Shown here piece after piece: positions 34,032-48,000 of a stretch of 64,000 nt of DNA. Under the pieces are notes generated by a model. That model was not told the DNA's origin, did no database searches, and worked only from the letters and a program-made list of their open reading frames with translations. Source of the stretch: Tetrapyrgos nigripes (lineage: Eukaryota > Basidiomycota > Agaricomycetes > Agaricales > Campanellaceae). The translations under genes and the position numbers were made by a program. Numbering within the stretch: position 1 is the stretch's first letter; the number at the start of each line of letters is the position of its first letter. The stretch lies in assembly GCA_013368315.1 (NCBI GenBank), contig JAACJM010000239.1, forward strand, positions 62,001-126,000, written 5' to 3'.

Positions 34032-34584
34032 GGTTCAGAGTGCCCGTTTTTGACCTGTTTCAAAGAAGTGTTGCAACCGACTGCAACAACATCTTGAAAC
34101 AGCTCACAAGCTGCTTTGAGCCTCCACCTGCAACGAAAACCTATTGCAGCTTCTGCTTTCTTACAAAATCAGACCTATGTACAACTTATGTATCCAAATA
34201 TAAATTTGAGTCCTCTATCACGGATATACACGTGTCTCCACTACTGCAGGACCCAGGTGTACTCTCTCTTTGTCAACCAATCCCTCACATTCCTCTGTCA
34301 TGGTGAAGAGAAAGGCAGAGCACAACAACCAAGATGCTCCACCAAAAAGGAAAGCGCCCAGCAGAAGAGCTGCGAAGCCTGTGCAAGAATCTAAAAGGGC
34401 AAAGGAAGAGACTTTTTTAAGAATATTACTTTTCTAGGCTGTGAGCAACGAAGAGGAACAAAGGCCTGCAGTGCCTTAGAAGAAAGGGCGGTCAGACTAA
34501 CAGGCTGTTTCATGACCGTTTTGTGAAGTTGCAACAGCACCTGAAACAGGTGTGTGAAACACATCAAAAACGGGCACCCTAACC
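34032..34584. mobile_element. inverted-repeat element, GGTT..AGRGTGCCCG ends
   Basis: The left end GGTTCAGAGTGCCCGTTTTT and the right end, inverted, GGTTAGGGTGCCCGTTTTTG match over about 20 bp. They are followed by weaker matches (TGTTTCA, GTTGCAAC) further in. There is no transposase and no clear target duplication. Confidence 0.55.
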
Positions 34585-34890
34585 ATTCTGGCCAACGAAC
34601 CTCTAGGCCTGACGAACTTTTCACTCTAAGTAAGTACATTGTACTTTAAGTAACACTATAACTATAAACACAGAAAACTTTCATCATGACATGGATTTCC
34701 AGACTGACTAGTACTTCAAGCCAGAAATTCATGGTTTCTTTCCACAATAGTACAGATACTGGCAAATAAAATAAATTCAAAGAAATCTAACCGAGACTGG
34801 ACAGAAGGTGGTGATGCAAATTTTCGCTGTGAAAAAACGCGTCATTGGTGTTTAGGGGCTTACAACTGGAAGCCCGCTGGGACAGCATTA
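34585..34890. other. short intergenic stretch
   Basis: No gene or repeat recognised between two inverted-repeat elements. Confidence 0.4.
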
Positions 34891-35389
34891 GACAGTTTGC
34901 GCTTTTCTGTCACGTGCGATATCCCCGTTGCGCTTTTCGGACGCGACCGAGTGTATTTTGGGGTACTGTACTATTTCAATCAATTCGCGAGTCACGCGTC
35001 ACGGCCCCCAAAAATTCGCGAATTTTCCCGAGCAGTCCGTTGTCACGGAGGCCCATTCGCAAAAGGGACAACCAAACGGTCACTAAAAATCTACCAAAAA
35101 CGGCTAGAAACAGGTCACTCAGCTAGAATCGCAAAAAAAAAATTTTGCGAGACGGGGTCACAGTCACAACCCCGTCGCGAATTGATTGAGATAGTACAGT
35201 ATACTCTGCTGCAGCGAATATTCTTCCATGGATATAGTGCTTGTGGGGGGCTATAGAGTTCAGCGGGTCGTTATATGCCCATGAGGGATCAGTCCCAAGC
35301 GCAAAACAAGCCTTATATGCACCGTCATTTTTGGTCGGTCCGAAAAGCGCAACGCGGATTTCGCACGTGGCCGCGTAGCGCAAACCGTC
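34891..35389. mobile_element. MITE (499 bp, TA target) hosting a second MITE
   Basis: The ends GACAGTTTGCGC (left) and GACGGTTTGCGC (right, inverted) are followed by matching CACGTGCGA and CGTTGCGCTTTTCGGAC, a TIR of about 60 bp. TA lies at 34889-34890 and 35390-35391. It has no coding capacity. Confidence 0.8.
34971..35194. mobile_element. nested MITE (224 bp, TA target)
   Basis: CTATTTCAATCAATTCGCGA on the left pairs with inverted CTATCTCAATCAATTCGCGA on the right. TA lies at 34969-34970 and 35195-35196. The element is inside the one at 34891-35389. A subterminal GTCACGCGTCACGGCC motif links it to the nested element at 24499. Confidence 0.85.
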
Positions 35390-35391
35390 TA

Positions 35392-37341
35392 TTATCATCT
35401 ATGGTTCTATCAAGGATCATACCAAATGTCCTGTTCAAAGTAACGTAGAAGCTCAGGTGCACTGCCATTGAAAGAACCTGTGTGCAATATGACGTTTCGA
35501 CCCCAAGACTTTCATAGCAAGTCGCTGACACGTCATTCAGCCACAGTTGGCGTAGTCGGCGAAATCGCAATGAAAGTGCACGGATAAAAATATGGGATGT
35601 TCATATTTAGGTTTCTGAGGATCCTATGCCTATCTCAAAGGTAAATCTAGTGATATAAAGACTCTTTTTGAGCTACAAGGTAGGTACGCGAATAAAATAA
35701 CTAGGCTAAAGTCCAGGTATGTAGTTCCACAGTTATATACTACTATTGTGAGTCAATTTGAGTCATAAAGAGTGAGAATAATCACTTTCAACTCAAAATC
35801 AATAAAATGAGGTGGCAGAAGAACAAAATGAGGCTGGAGAAATTTCACCAGGAGGATGGCAGTTGGTCGAGACGCGTGAGAAAATAAATGGGAAATATTG
35901 TGGATAGGGGCTGCATAACTCATGGCGTAGAGATGCACAAAAGGCAATGCAAACACCCACCGCACCATTGTCAAGAAACTGCCCAATATCGAGATTCCGC
36001 TGGTGCAGAGCTACCTACGGTCTATGATTGGATCTCCGGGGGAAGGTCCGGATTGCGGATGTCAGGTATCAGTACTAATAAGCCGCGCGGACTATTAACT
36101 AGGATATAGGACTTTGAAAGAGACCAGTATGAGAGCTTTGACATGCGTAGCTTTGGCATTACTGAGGATGGTCATTTGGTATCTGTCGGGACCAGACCAC
36201 GCATTTGTCAGGGAGCTAATATAACTTATAACTTACGACTTTCAACTCACGACTGACGTAACCTGACAATAGTATTTTTGTCCGAAATCTGCTGTCATAG
36301 CTTACACACCAAAAACGCCAATTTATCCGTCGAGCGGAACTGATAGACATCTGGAAACGAGAATGGATTTGATACAAAATGTGTCTACTCCCCAATCAGA
36401 TATACTGGGGTAAGGGGCCACTGCTTCGCATGGCAAGTTACGAGGCCCCAGCAGCAAGAATCACTTTCATATAATACGTTATATCTTCCATGTAGAGCCT
36501 AGATAAGAGAAAACACATAGTATTGAGTAAACCTGTACGTCGGCTCTTCTACTGGGCACTGATGATAAGTCAGGAGGAGTCTGAGGAATGGATGCGACGA
36601 TTGCAGACCGAGAGAGGTACTTGACGCAGTGATGATGTATCGACGTCAAACGGTCTTTGGACCCAGTCCAGACCGAGTCTAGACATTTCGGTTGTCAGGA
36701 AGGACGGCCCTAAGGGCCTCGCGTTACCCCGAGGATGCCGTGAATGACGTCATGGGTCTCGACGATTCCAGATGAGCGCTTGACGAGCGCCAACGAACAG
36801 GGGTGGGAATTTGAACCCGTGGAAAAGATCTGGGAGGTCGCTACGACATAAATTAACTCAGCCTAAAGGCCTCGTAACTGAAAGATGTCCAAATATATCA
36901 GCTTACTGTGCAAATATATATTTATACTTTTATCTAATTTACAGACCGTTTTCGTTTCATGATGCCTACTATCAGTTCACCTATCCGCTCGATGGATAAA
37001 TTGGCGTTTTGGTGTGTTAGCGTTTCCGCAACATGCAAACAGTTTGATGTCCGCAGTGGCTCAGGATATCTACTCTGTGGCTTTATAAGCTTTCGTATTG
37101 TGCCCAATAGGTGCCTTCAAAAGCTGATCACGGATGGATAATCATTTTACATTCTTTGTCAATCATACTTACTTAGGGGGTACGCGTACAACCTACGCTA
37201 CGAGCTTGTATACTTACAGCGCTGATCAAACTGCCGCTCAAGTTTTTCATAGGTATAAAGCCTCGCTCGGTTTCAAGCTTTCGATACCTAACCAACTAAA
37301 CTCACATCTCACTTGGATATCGATTTGATACAGTTATCAAC
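35392..37341. other. intergenic, upstream region of the Old Yellow Enzyme gene
   Basis: No supported coding exon in nearly 2 kb. Short open frames lack domains. The last 200 bp, with GGTATAAAGCC at about 37251-37261, is the likely promoter of the gene at 37342. Confidence 0.5.
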
Positions 37342-38893
<1,552 letters not shown>

Positions 38894-39269
38894 CTCTGAT
38901 TTCTCATGACGTTTTTCTACTAGAACTGTACAGACTTGTTATGATTTATGACTACTGGCTAACATCTTGCTGATCACTTAACTTAACCCACGGTTACCCA
39001 CCTGCGTATCATCGATATATATTCAACCATTGCCACTATATGTAGATGTAGATATAGAGTATCTGCTACATATATATACAGACGTTCGTTCGACGTTCAG
39101 TGTGGTTCTTTGAAAATTGAAATTGCAATCGACAGTCGCATAGCATCCGTCCGTTCGGCTGATGTTGGTTAAAAGAGGAAGGATTCCTTCAGCTGAGCGA
39201 TACTCTCGATTTTTCTCCACCAAGAATCTTTGAGGAATCAAGAATGAGATCGAACCGCCCGCCGGCCTC
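38894..39269. other. intergenic; inverted copy of a 9.4-kb block
   Basis: 39040-39190 is inverted relative to about 9415-9530. Shared words include ATAGAGTATCTGCTACATAT and AGTGTGGTTCTTTG. No gene. Confidence 0.55.
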
Positions 39270-40270
39270 TTCCATTGAAATACTTCCGCTTCCTAGGTCT
39301 CGATCGATCACTTCGGTACCGCCGATCACTGTCCAATGTACGCATCCAACATCCAACATCCAAATTCCCCCTGTTAGATCTTCCCCCTCCTCTTCTTTGC
39401 ACTCTCATTCCGTGTATCCCTTTTCTTGGATAGAAACTGCTCGTTATCATTCTTTAGCATGGGATATAGCTCAGCTGGGAGAGCAGCAGACTGAAGTTGT
39501 CAAAAATACCCTGCTAAACCAGTCCGTGGCTCGACGGAGAGTACCCCCACATCGGAGAACCCTTTTCCGGAGCGGTGTATCCGCGGTACCCCCATGCTCT
39601 GTTGATCAGATATTTTGGTCGTTTTTATATCTCAAGCTGTGACAGCAGCACAAAATGGCATGGCCAGGTTGTATCCCTATTCTAATTTGAAATTACTCGT
39701 CCCGCCTCTTTCCCTTTTCAATAAATTTGAATTTCCCGCCTCTTCCTTGTCGGATGTATTCATTCTTCTCGTGCGCCTCAGTCAAGCTCTTTGGCTACAA
39801 AACGTCGGAGGTACATATAATTTCTCTGTATGATTGTCCAATATGCAAGACTCGCGTTCGAATAGGGGAACCCCCAATGATTCACCATGGGATGAATGAG
39901 TTTAAGTATAGCTTTTGTTACAGGGCATAGCAAGCATAATTTTGCATAAAGTTGTATTCTCTTTCTGATTTGTATCTGGGAATAATAAGTATAGCTCAGC
40001 TAAGGCAGCAGGTGTCGAAATCCCTGACTGCCTTCGCTAGTCGATTGGCTATTTCAACTCAAAGTGTCGGAGACTCGGAGTAGGCTATTCCGGCAAAACC
40101 CGCTCAGCCTTGTCCTCTTACCATCATATCGCCTTTACACAGTGGTCATGACACGGTCGTCGACTCGTCGCAACGGCGATTTCATGATTAATCAGGCTGA
40201 GGGAAACAAGGTGTGTGTCATCTTCATTAACACTTGGTGACCTGAAATTTATGTTCTGTTGTACTAGCTG
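39270..40270 (+). repeat. tRNA-flanking unit R3
   Basis: Same-orientation copy of R1 (22115-23260), about 17 kb downstream. It includes the upstream block, a broken tRNA-Phe and the tail with two tRNA-like relics (CTCGCGTTCGAATAGGGGAACCCCC near 39851, and AGTATAGCTCAGCTAAGGCAGCAGG near 39985). Confidence 0.8.
39461..39594 (+). pseudogene. tRNA-Phe pseudogene, scrambled middle
   Basis: The 5' half at 39461-39497 matches tRNA-Phe through the GAA anticodon, but the first bases read GGGATATA instead of GGGGGTATA, which unpairs the acceptor. The 3' end CCGCGGTACCCCCA is intact, while the T-loop TTCGATC and the 3' anticodon stem are replaced by about 80 nt of other sequence that includes a second TACCCCCACA. 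Not functional. Confidence 0.85.
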
Positions 40271-41604
40271 TCAGCTCAGTGCACTTACAGAACCGTCAGT
40301 GTTATAACTGGTACCGAATGAATTTGAAGGAAAGGTATACGTATCTGTCTGTGACACCTTCCTTACTAGTAGCTCTTCTGACGCATCAAGAGGGTCGGAA
40401 TAAAAGGACTCGAGAGCCTCACTGTAGTGAGCCTCTAGAGCATGTAGATATGCTTCTTGCTCCAATTTCGTCAGCAACCGTTCCTAGTGCTGCGACTCGT
40501 TGGTTTCTCTTTAAATTTTCAATGTTGGCCGACGCTACGCGTACGATTGCTCAAGCGTCCATGAGACGTCTGTAGGTGCGCATCAATTCTATGGTAAGTC
40601 TGTTCTCCTGCTCTTCCTTTTCGTTTCTGTTTTCCCTTTCTTCTGCCGGTGGAATTATCTCCATTTCTTGTATTCTTTCTTTTCGTGATGTGTGACATTT
40701 CTTCCTTCCTTTTATCTTTTCTGCTTTCCCACTCTCATCCAATATTTTTCTACCGTGATTCTTCATGGCGTCCGGAGTTCCTGCATGTACGCATACGCAT
40801 TTAAAGATAACCTACTTGAACAACTATCCAAGCACGTTGTATGTCTCATCTACATCCCATCCTTTTGCCAATCTCCGTCTTTCTTTGTCTCGGAGTCACG
40901 GTCGGAGTTGAGTTCTTTGAGAAGTTGGAGGGCAGAGTTAACCGCCTCATGACGATTTGGAGCGCACGGGACTCGTGTTATGAGGAGATACTTTGCAATC
41001 TGAGCGCTCATCTGTGCTACTAGTATGTATCTTTTTTTTCGCATTCCTTTCCTCTAAGTTCTACTACCAACTGACCTCTCTCTACCTTCCCTTCCTAGCA
41101 TGGCTATGCCTAGTATGTATATTCAGTAGGAATTAAGAATCACCGTGACGAAACGGACTCGGAACATGTCTGTCTGATAGCTTTGTCACTATAGGATCTG
41201 TCTTCTTTTCACCTTCGTTTTCTAGCTGTTTTTGACTCTTAGTCAAGCGAGTCTGTACCTCAAATTTTAAACGGGCAGGTTCTTCTAGCTTAAATCTGGG
41301 ACATTCTGAATCTCAACTTGCTCTCATCCTGATGTCCCTACCTGGATCAAGCCTTAGTACTGTTTCAACTTTCTGAATCCTCGGTCGTCTCTCCCGTCTC
41401 TCCCGTCCTATGTCTACAACACTCACGGACATTCACGCATATGCACCATGAACCAAACACTGACAGCCTCGTAGCTCCACCTTCACGCCTTGCAACCTGA
41501 AGCCTTGTCAAAGACGCGCGTCCCTCGATGTTTGCAATGTTGTTCAATCGCAACTCAAAGGATCGCTATAGTGATCACTCCTGTGGTACTACATATTGGT
41601 AGTG
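40271..41604. other. intergenic with weak coding traces
   Basis: Possible short exons were seen, such as a minus-strand LEQEAYLHALEAHYSEALES stretch near 40370-40470 and a minus-strand SALQLLKELNSDRD stretch near 40900. Neither has a recognised family or a complete gene model. Confidence 0.35.
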
Positions 41605-42101
41605 CTTCGCATTTACCGAACTTACTTAGCAACGTTCAACGGATGACTTAATGAGGCTGATCCATCCAGTGCATCAAAAGCGTCCGAAATTACCATCCAT
41701 ACCAAGGCAGCATGTCTGTAGTACTGATGGTACTGTTTCATGTATGTATTCTCAATCGAGTTCAAATTTCGTTTTGGACAATGCGCTCGCTGCTCACCTT
41801 AGCTCAAATGCTACGCTTACCTTCGGTCTATGCATACTACTACTCTGGATGGTATTCACTGGGATTCATGCGGTATTTATCTACTGCTTTTCAGTGATCT
41901 TTATCTGTTCTAATGGGAACTGAAGTAAAAATACTTTTGTTCATTTACCATCGGTACCGCACCGCAGTACCATATTCTACCATTTTACATACCGAAACCT
42001 CTGAGTCGGCCAAATACACGGTAAGTTGGAAACCTATTGACGACGACTCGTCTGGATACCCATATGGTTTGATCGTTCTTGAGCCTTGACTGATCTTCGA
42101 G

Positions 42102-42109
42102 TATAAAAA
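42102..42109 (+). promoter_or_regulatory. TATA box of DPBB copy D
   Basis: TATAAAAA in the context TCGAGTATAAAAAGCTCGA, 168 bp upstream of the ATG and identical to that of copy C. Confidence 0.75.
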
Positions 42110-43139
42110 GCTCGATGTTTTGTGCCTAATTCCTCAGCTACCTTCCCTTCGGACTTTGATCTTCTTCAGCTTCTATCCCTCTCGAAGAGGCTTCATACAT
42201 TCACTTTCACACACTCTCCATCCCTTCGTTGTATCAATCCTTCAACTTTGTTCGTCTACATCTTCGACCATGTTCGCCAAATTCTCTCAAATCGCTGCCG
42301 CTGCCACAATTATCACTATGGCAATGACTGCCCAGGCTGCTCCTTCTCCTGCTTCTCTCATGCGTCGTACTAATGTCGGTGACGGTACGTAGAACCCTTT
42401 CAACTTCTTTGTCTTCCTGCTCCTTACTTATACTCACTGAATCCTCCCTTCTACCATCTCAACCGACTCCGGCTCGGATTCGTTATAAATTTGATTACTC
42501 AGCGACATTCTACACCCCCGGACTCGGCGCCTGTGGTATTACAAACACCGAAAGCGATATGATTGCTGCGGTTTCTGAGCAGTTCTTTGATAGCTTCCCG
42601 TGAGTAGAGTCATTCATACAGATACATACTCGAAGATACAAGTGCCTAATAATATTCTCTTTCTTTAATATAGCGGTGCCACACCTAACCCCAACCTGTA
42701 AGTCTTGTCTCCATCGACGTCCACGCCCGTCTACTGCCGAGTCTCGCACTGCAATCACTAACGCGATGCTACGTTTTTTCTTTCTCTTTACATAGTAACC
42801 CACTCTGTGGCAGGGCGATTAGCGTATCCTGTAAGTGCTTCTTATAGCATCAACGGTATATCAACTCAAATCTCTTCACACCAGCCGGCGGAAAAACCAT
42901 CCAAGTCACCATCGTCGACCGGTATGTAGAATTTACCGTGTCGCCCTGGCTTGCCGCCGTGCCGTTATGGCGTGTCGGCGTGTCGTTTTCATAAATGTAT
43001 GTACAATCTGAATGTATAGTAATAGTATACTGGAAATTTCAAGTTGTATTAGTAGACAATAGAGGTGTATAAACCATGTATAACGTACCAGTGTAGGATA
43101 TATCTAAGTAATGTAAGATTTATACTCTGAACTTTCGAA

Positions 43140-43265
43140 AATGTATGACCTGATCCATCGGGCGACACGCAGATCTATCGGGGTGGCACGGCAGTGATTG
43201 GACTGACGTGCCACCTGGCGTGCCGGTGACGTGCCACTGCCGTGTCGCCAGCGTGCCAGCGTAAA
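43140..43265. repeat. left subterminal GTGCC-type repeat zone of the MULE
   Basis: Irregular, closely spaced words such as GGTGGCACGGCAGTG, GACGTGCCACC, GGCGTGCC, GACGTGCCACTGCCGTG and GCGTGCCAGCG lie on both strands, just inside the left end. A matching zone lies near 51225-51350. They are plausible binding sites for the zinc finger of the transposase, by analogy with other transposons. Confidence 0.6.
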
Positions 43266-43440
43266 CTGGACTGTGATGTCATATGTGCGGGCCATCCGCA
43301 TCAGGTGCGGGCGAGCAAATGCCCGACGCATTTAATATAGCAAGCTCATTGATCGGTTTCTTTTACCCTTTTCACGCACTCTCAGCCTTTTCTTCATAAC
43401 GCAAATCAGTTCTCATACAATCTACATACTCGTACTGCCT

Positions 43441-44443
43441 ATGAATATTGGCCGAACACCTTGGATTGGACAGCATGTCTATGTTGTCAAGGGTAGCGAG
43501 AAGGGATACAGAGGTATCGTTCGTGATGTTCGACCATTTCCAAATTACAGTGGCTTGCAACTCTGTGTTGAGCTTCAGAAATTTGGCATCCAGGTCTGTC
43601 CAAGCATCAACTTAGATTATGACCATGTACGTCATGTTGAGTAAGTGTGTACTCTATGTGATCTTCATGTAACTTATCTCTCTTCCAGTCATTTTCAGCC
43701 ACTAGATGACATTGATCCGCTACAGCACTATCACGAAGGATATTCACTTCGCCCTGGTTATTGTTGTATGCCTTGTGAAGTTCCTTATTCTCCTGAATGC
43801 TGGCCTGCTCCAATCAATGTTCCACGGAGTACTACACCCATTCCTTCTGACATCAATGTCGACAGCCTTAATACTGCTGCTGCTCCATGGACTCCTGACC
43901 AATATGACTCTCAGCCTGAAATCACTGTGAGTACTCATTCTTTTATATTTTATGCTATTCTCAAAGAATTTCTACAAGCACTGGATTCTCAATCCACGTC
44001 TAAATGGGTTGACCTTGGAAGTCAGCTTATTGGAGCCAAAAGCAAAGGCCTGGGTTCATGTATCAGATGGTGCAATCTTCAACACTCACCGACCTCGCCT
44101 TGGTGTTGTACCAGCCAATATCTGTGGACCACTTCAATGGCCTTCTGCTCATACTGAGCAAGGACTTATGGTTATCATTGTTGGTGAACACACAGGTTTG
44201 CTTGTTCAACGAGTGTACTATTGTGTTGTCGGTGGAGAGTCTCATTTTATTGTTCGTGGTGTTGATTTCACTGGAAGTGACCGGCAGGAGAGAATGACAA
44301 ATACCCCGCTGGTGCTTCATCCCAGCTGGTTAATACGTGTCATGGAATCCAAGGCAGATAAGGAGAGGGGAAAGAAAGTATTTGAGGCAATCCGAAAGGA
44401 AGCGCGTAGACGAAAACCAGTATATTTACAGCAACTTATTTAG
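43441..44443 (+). CDS. KOW-motif cargo protein of the MULE
   Basis: Three exons (43441-43640, 43689-43926, 43979-44443) encode 300 residues. The N-terminus has WIGQHVYVVKGSEKGYRGIV, a clear KOW motif, the small RNA- or protein-binding barrel of Spt5/NusG and ribosomal proteins. A second, looser KOW-like stretch (GLMVIIVGEHTGLLVQRVYY) lies at about residues 205-225. In between are a Cys-rich patch (GYCCMPCEVPYSPECW) and a WVHVSDGAIF block. The C-terminus is basic (KADKERGKKVFEAIRKEARRRK region). It lies wholly within the element, convergent with the transposase gene. Its role is unknown: it could help transcription, chromatin targeting or silencing avoidance. No host paralogue is present here. 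Confidence 0.82.
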
Positions 44444-45079
44444 CTAACCCAGTAAATTCCATTTCCTACAAATAGTTAATTTCAACTTATCCAAACCAGT
44501 ATAAGTACTATACTATTTCATTCAATCTGTTAATTTAGTTTCAAAGGACATAGGGAAGAAACAGAAAATTGTCTCCTTACAGAAAGTCTTATAAAAGCAG
44601 TTGTAGTGAACATTCCCTCTCAAAATCAAATTTTCAGAGGAGATGGGAATCCATCCAACAGGTAGAAATTAAATTTGGAGTAAGGGCATGATGGCAAAAG
44701 AGACTCCAGAAGCCAAGAAGATAATGTTCCTATGTTGAACAAAGAAACTGTCCCCTTACATTTGCAACTGCTCAGCATCCAAAAGGTTCAGTGCTATGTG
44801 AGGTGGTGTAAACATAGGGAGAGGACATGGTCTATACAATAAATCACTGTTCAGCCGAGGTGAATAGCTCCTGAGGGTAGAAATCAAGAAATTGTCCTCT
44901 TACAGTATTATCTTCTGTCATCTCAGAGGAGTCATAATTACCGCTAATACTTGGCTCCACTGACCAACCTATTACTTGACTTTTTACCTCACACTCTCTC
45001 AGGAGTACAATATCACTTTGTTAGTAGAATACTTTATGACAATATTGTTTTATTTGGAATTTAGAGCTTCATAACAGAA
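44444..45079. other. gap between the two convergent MULE genes
   Basis: AT-rich, non-coding by eye. It contains a recurring phrase AGAAAATTGTCTCCTTACAG / AGAAACTGTCCCCTTACA / AAGAAATTGTCCTCTTACAG at about 44560, 44745 and 44887. Probably the 3' ends of both transcripts. Confidence 0.55.
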
Positions 45080-48000
45080 TCAACCATCATTGATTTCTTC
45101 CCAATAGTATGATCCTTTCCCCAATTTAAATGTCTGGATATTCTCCTTGCTCTGCATCCTCAGGGAATGTGGTTCAGCTTCCAATTTGGCCTGCAGTCTT
45201 TTGCTTCTCCTGGTATCCAGTAGGTTTGATTGTCTGAAAAAGAAATTTGAGGCATTTGGCTTGAAGGTGAACACAAATGGTATCTTACATATTGAAATGT
45301 ATTCCAGCCTCTGGTTCCAATGGTGGAACTTTGATAGCATTGTCAAGGAACTGGCTCATTATCTCTGCAGCTACCAGAGGCAGCATTCTGGGATCCAAAA
45401 TTTCTTGAATTTGATCTGGTTGACAGCCACTCACAACCACAAGAAGAATAACTCCAATAACATAGACACCACTGACTGTCAGATCTGGAAGATCAGTGTG
45501 ATACTTTAAGAAAATCCTGTCAAGAAGTGAAGTATACACAGAAAATTCAGAGTACTCACATGGACTTCAACCTTCCATTCACGAAAAGCAGGATAAAAAT
45601 CATGGACATTTTGTGATCCATAATTGATCCAAGACTTCATAATCTAGCATGAACTTAATCTACTGTTTGGTCTGAGAGTATGCTGTAAATACTTACTTTA
45701 AGAATGTCTCGATAAGGGCTTTGAGCACCATAATTCTTGAATGCTGTAGTGTATATCTCAATATTGTGTGAAGTGAGATCTGCAGTACCAACAATCCAAT
45801 GATCATCCACAAACATTGGAAGCACAATCCCTTTTGGAGATTTATCAGCCCATAGCTAGATGAATATAATCAGTGATATTTCCAGAAGTCATGTCAAGAA
45901 ATATTACACCACAGCTTTCACCCATTTCATAAAGCATTTTGTGCTGATCCTTTGATGCTGCCAACTCATTCCTTTTGTACCTGTCTATAGCTGGCAAGAT
46001 GTAGAGTCCAAGTTGTTGGCCCGCTTTGCGGTAATAAATAGAGAAGTATGCATCTATAATGTGACCATCCACTTGAGTGTTCCTGAGATTCTGGATATCT
46101 TGTTCCTCAAGAAATGTTGACCCAAGTGTCTTATCCTGATATAGACCAAGTCAGTGATTGAATTTATGACCGCAGAATATATCAAGTGACCTGATCTTGC
46201 CATAATGTTTCCATTGTTTGAAAATCATGTCTTACACCAGACAGTTCTTGGAGATCTTTGAGCTGAGAATGCACAGAAACAATTGTCTCAGAACCATGGC
46301 TACAAAACAAAGAATGTTGTACTAACCTTGGTATCTTCAACATCCATTCTATCCTTCACTGCATCCACAACCGATGCGCCTGCTGCAAATCATTGCAATG
46401 AGAATATGATGTTTCAGTAAGAGATTAAAAACAGCACCTATCTCAAACTCGCGTGCAGTCCTATTATTGCTCCATACTGCTTTCTCAGCTGCTGATAATT
46501 CCCGAACATTTGCTCTCTCTACAAAGCCCACTTCTTCTACATTCAAAACCACATTCATCATCTTCTGAGCATCATCAAACTGCCGCTCCTGGAACTTTTG
46601 TTGTGCTAGTGCCCCTCCTTTTAGTATATACACTACTGAGTGTGTGGAATATCCTGCAGGACACTCTGGCTCTGAGCCATACAGCAACCGCTCTGCCCCT
46701 GCTTTATTGTACTGGCTGTAACCCTGCTTGATCATGCTGTCATAAGTGAAGACAGCAGAATTACGAGTTGGCATTGCAACAAGACTATGGCAAATGAAAT
46801 GAGTCTGATTTGAAAAGATTCGGCTAGCCATCTCATAGACCATCCCATGCAGCTCTCCATCCCGTTTTGTCTTGGGATAAAGCAACTTTGGATAGTCCCA
46901 ATTAGGTGGCGCCTTTCCATGCTCGGCTGCTGATTCAATGATCAACACAACTGGAATGGATATCCAGAATTCCATCTCCAAAGCTCCTGCAGGACAAAAG
47001 TAAATGTGCTCCTCTCCAACGTTTTTGTTCCGCCAGCAGTATCCATATGGGTCTGTCTTCATAGCCTTCTGAAGCTGAGTAAGCTGCTGCATCCAATCTT
47101 TGATTTTTTTATTATAGCGATGATTGTCCTGGACAAACGGCCCACTCGGAATATGTTGAAATCGTGGTTTTTCAATCCTGTAGTGTGTATTGTTTGAAGT
47201 TTCACAGCTCCAGAGAGTCTGTTTCACTGCAGCAAAAAACTGGCTGTAGGAAGATGAAGATCGTGATTGGGCTATCACAGAATTATACCAGCTCTATAAT
47301 TACTGTCATCAGAAACCTTGTGTACATATATAAGCAGTGAGATCATACCCAGGGAGACTGATACTCATGTATGCCATAATCTAGCAAGCTGTTCTCAGAT
47401 AAATACACTCGGAAGTTGTCTCGCAGTGTTTCCAATTGTTTTGCATGACCATGATCAGAGCCTTGAAATGCAGAGACTGGCCACTGTCTCTGTGCATGTA
47501 GTATGGCATGCAGCCGAAAGGCATGGGAAGGGGAATCACTTTGTGACTCAACAGCAGCAAGGGTGGAAAAGTCTTGCCAGGCTTGAGGATGAAGTAGAAA
47601 GGCACTAGACAGTGCATGAAGACTTGCATCAAGCCAGCAAGAATTCTGATTCCAAGGAAAAGATGGAAGTTCCTTGACCTGCTTGATGTCAACAGTGTGA
47701 CCCAGGAAGGCTGGCAATGGTTGAGACTTGGAGGGGGAAGTGACAAGGCTGATTTGGCTAGCAGGAAATTGGGTGTGTTTTGAAGAAGTCTGTCTAGTCT
47801 TCTTAGAAGGAGTGGCAGGATCCATTTCAGATGGATCTGCAAAGGCAGTTTTGCGCTTTCTAGTTCCAGCTCGCAGATCTGCTTGAGTGTCTGGCCCTCT
47901 GCCCTCCTTCATGGTGGTTTGGTTTCGCTTGAACGGGGAAGAGACAGGATGTGTGGGTTTGGACTGAGTTGGAACAGGAAGATAGGATGTAATGAGCTGT

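Noticed and set aside
42120..42392. Longer N-terminus for DPBB copy D starting before 42270
   Set aside because: The upstream extension is Pro/Ser-rich 5' leader; a start at 42270 gives the signal peptide shared by all four paralogues.
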